From Rhodobacteraceae bacterium UBA2553 (GTDB taxonomy: Bacteria; Pseudomonadota; Alphaproteobacteria; Rhodobacterales; Rhodobacteraceae): 5,801 bases of DNA. The DNA lies in contig DDMF01000019.1 of the NCBI GenBank assembly GCA_002340515.1, positions 4,365-10,165 of the forward strand. The letters are read 5' to 3'. The translations under genes and the position numbers were made by a program. This document shows, piece by piece, positions 5,568 to 5,801 of the stretch. Below the pieces are notes generated by a model, which did not search any database, was not told the origin of the DNA, and was given only the letters and a program-made list of their open reading frames with translations. Position 1 is the stretch's first letter. Each line of letters starts with the position of its first letter.

Positions 5568-5801
5568 AGCGGCGAAAAACAATTTGCGCGCGTCATGGTC
5601 GAGCACCATCACGCCCCCAAGTTCAGCCGAATAGGCCAAAAGCGCACCACGGCGGGTCATGGCATTGCCGAACTCCGCCGCCAGCGTTGTATCGAGACAA
5701 GGGCCAACCAATGCAGCGGCGGCCAAAGCCTGTTTGCCAAAGGCCCCATCCGGGGTCAGCAGCATCGCGTCGGTCAGGTCATGCGGCGAGGCCCCTGACG
5801 C
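5553..5801 (-). CDS. C-terminal part of an unrecognised protein (partial, runs off the edge)
   Basis: The frame is open from the window edge for 82 codons and ends with TAG at 5553-5555, so the N-terminus lies outside the window. The visible part contains alanine- and leucine-rich segments (LAAAALVGPCLDTTLAAEF, RRGALLAYSAELGGVMVLDH) and ends FFAAGDPL. I do not recognise a family, catalytic motif or clear membrane span. An internal ATG at 5765 would give a 70-residue protein, but the frame stays open beyond it and no Shine-Dalgarno sequence is evident, so a longer gene is more likely. It lies 58 bases upstream of scpA on the same strand and could share its transcript. In many Rhodobacteraceae the mutase follows propionyl-CoA carboxylase genes with small hypothetical genes interspersed; this could be one of those, which is inference from context only. 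Confidence 0.6.
   Translation of the reverse strand, partial: ASGASPHDLTDAMLLTPDGAFGKQALAAAALVGPCLDTTLAAEFGNAMTRRGALLAYSAELGGVMVLDHDARKLFFAAGDPL

Noticed and set aside
5495..5596. A 34-residue N-terminal extension of the mutase from ATG 5596
   Set aside because: It overlaps the end of the upstream gene, has a composition unlike mutase N-termini, and a better start with a proper Shine-Dalgarno sequence lies at 5494.
1..5801. A hidden mobile element, defence island, CRISPR array or RNA gene
   Set aside because: I saw no transposase or integrase motif, direct-repeat array, tRNA-like fold or riboswitch. The non-coding gaps are all about 100 bases or less, and gene character is uniform across the window.

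Overview
The window looks like an ordinary chromosomal stretch from an alphaproteobacterium, most likely of the Rhodobacteraceae/Roseobacter group. The reasons are the moderately high GC content, tight packing on one strand, a one-chain methylmalonyl-CoA mutase, a DjlA-like TerB/J-domain protein, and a short secreted protein of a kind I associate with that family. This placement comes from protein character read by eye, not from a search.

All well-supported genes lie on the minus strand, so transcription runs from high to low coordinates. At the right edge (5801 to 5553) is the C-terminal 82 codons of an unrecognised protein. A 58-base gap leads to scpA (5494 to 3371), a full-length B12-dependent methylmalonyl-CoA mutase with a good ribosome binding site and recognisable active-site residues. 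A 102-base gap with a perfect 11-bp hairpin separates it from a compact four-gene run: a VOC/glyoxalase-like protein (3268 to 2654), a GNAT acetyltransferase (2657 to 2184, 4-base ATGA overlap), a TerB plus J-domain cochaperone-like protein (2152 to 1460), and an endonuclease/exonuclease/phosphatase-fold protein (1460 to 444, 1-base TGATG overlap). A small exported protein (387 to 61) follows after 56 bases. Bases 1-42 may hold the last 13 codons of a convergent plus-strand gene, but this is weak.

The mutase converts methylmalonyl-CoA to succinyl-CoA, the last step of propionyl-CoA use. The neighbours look like a housekeeping run of mixed function rather than one pathway; the overlaps argue for co-transcription and translational coupling, not shared biochemistry. 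I found no tRNA or rRNA, mobile element, CRISPR array, prophage or defence system, and no convincing sign of a new system. The points most worth checking are a Gln in place of the usual Leu in the SxL cobalamin-binding motif of the mutase, a soluble DjlA-like protein coupled to a nuclease-fold protein, and a VOC protein next to the mutase that could be mistaken for methylmalonyl-CoA epimerase.
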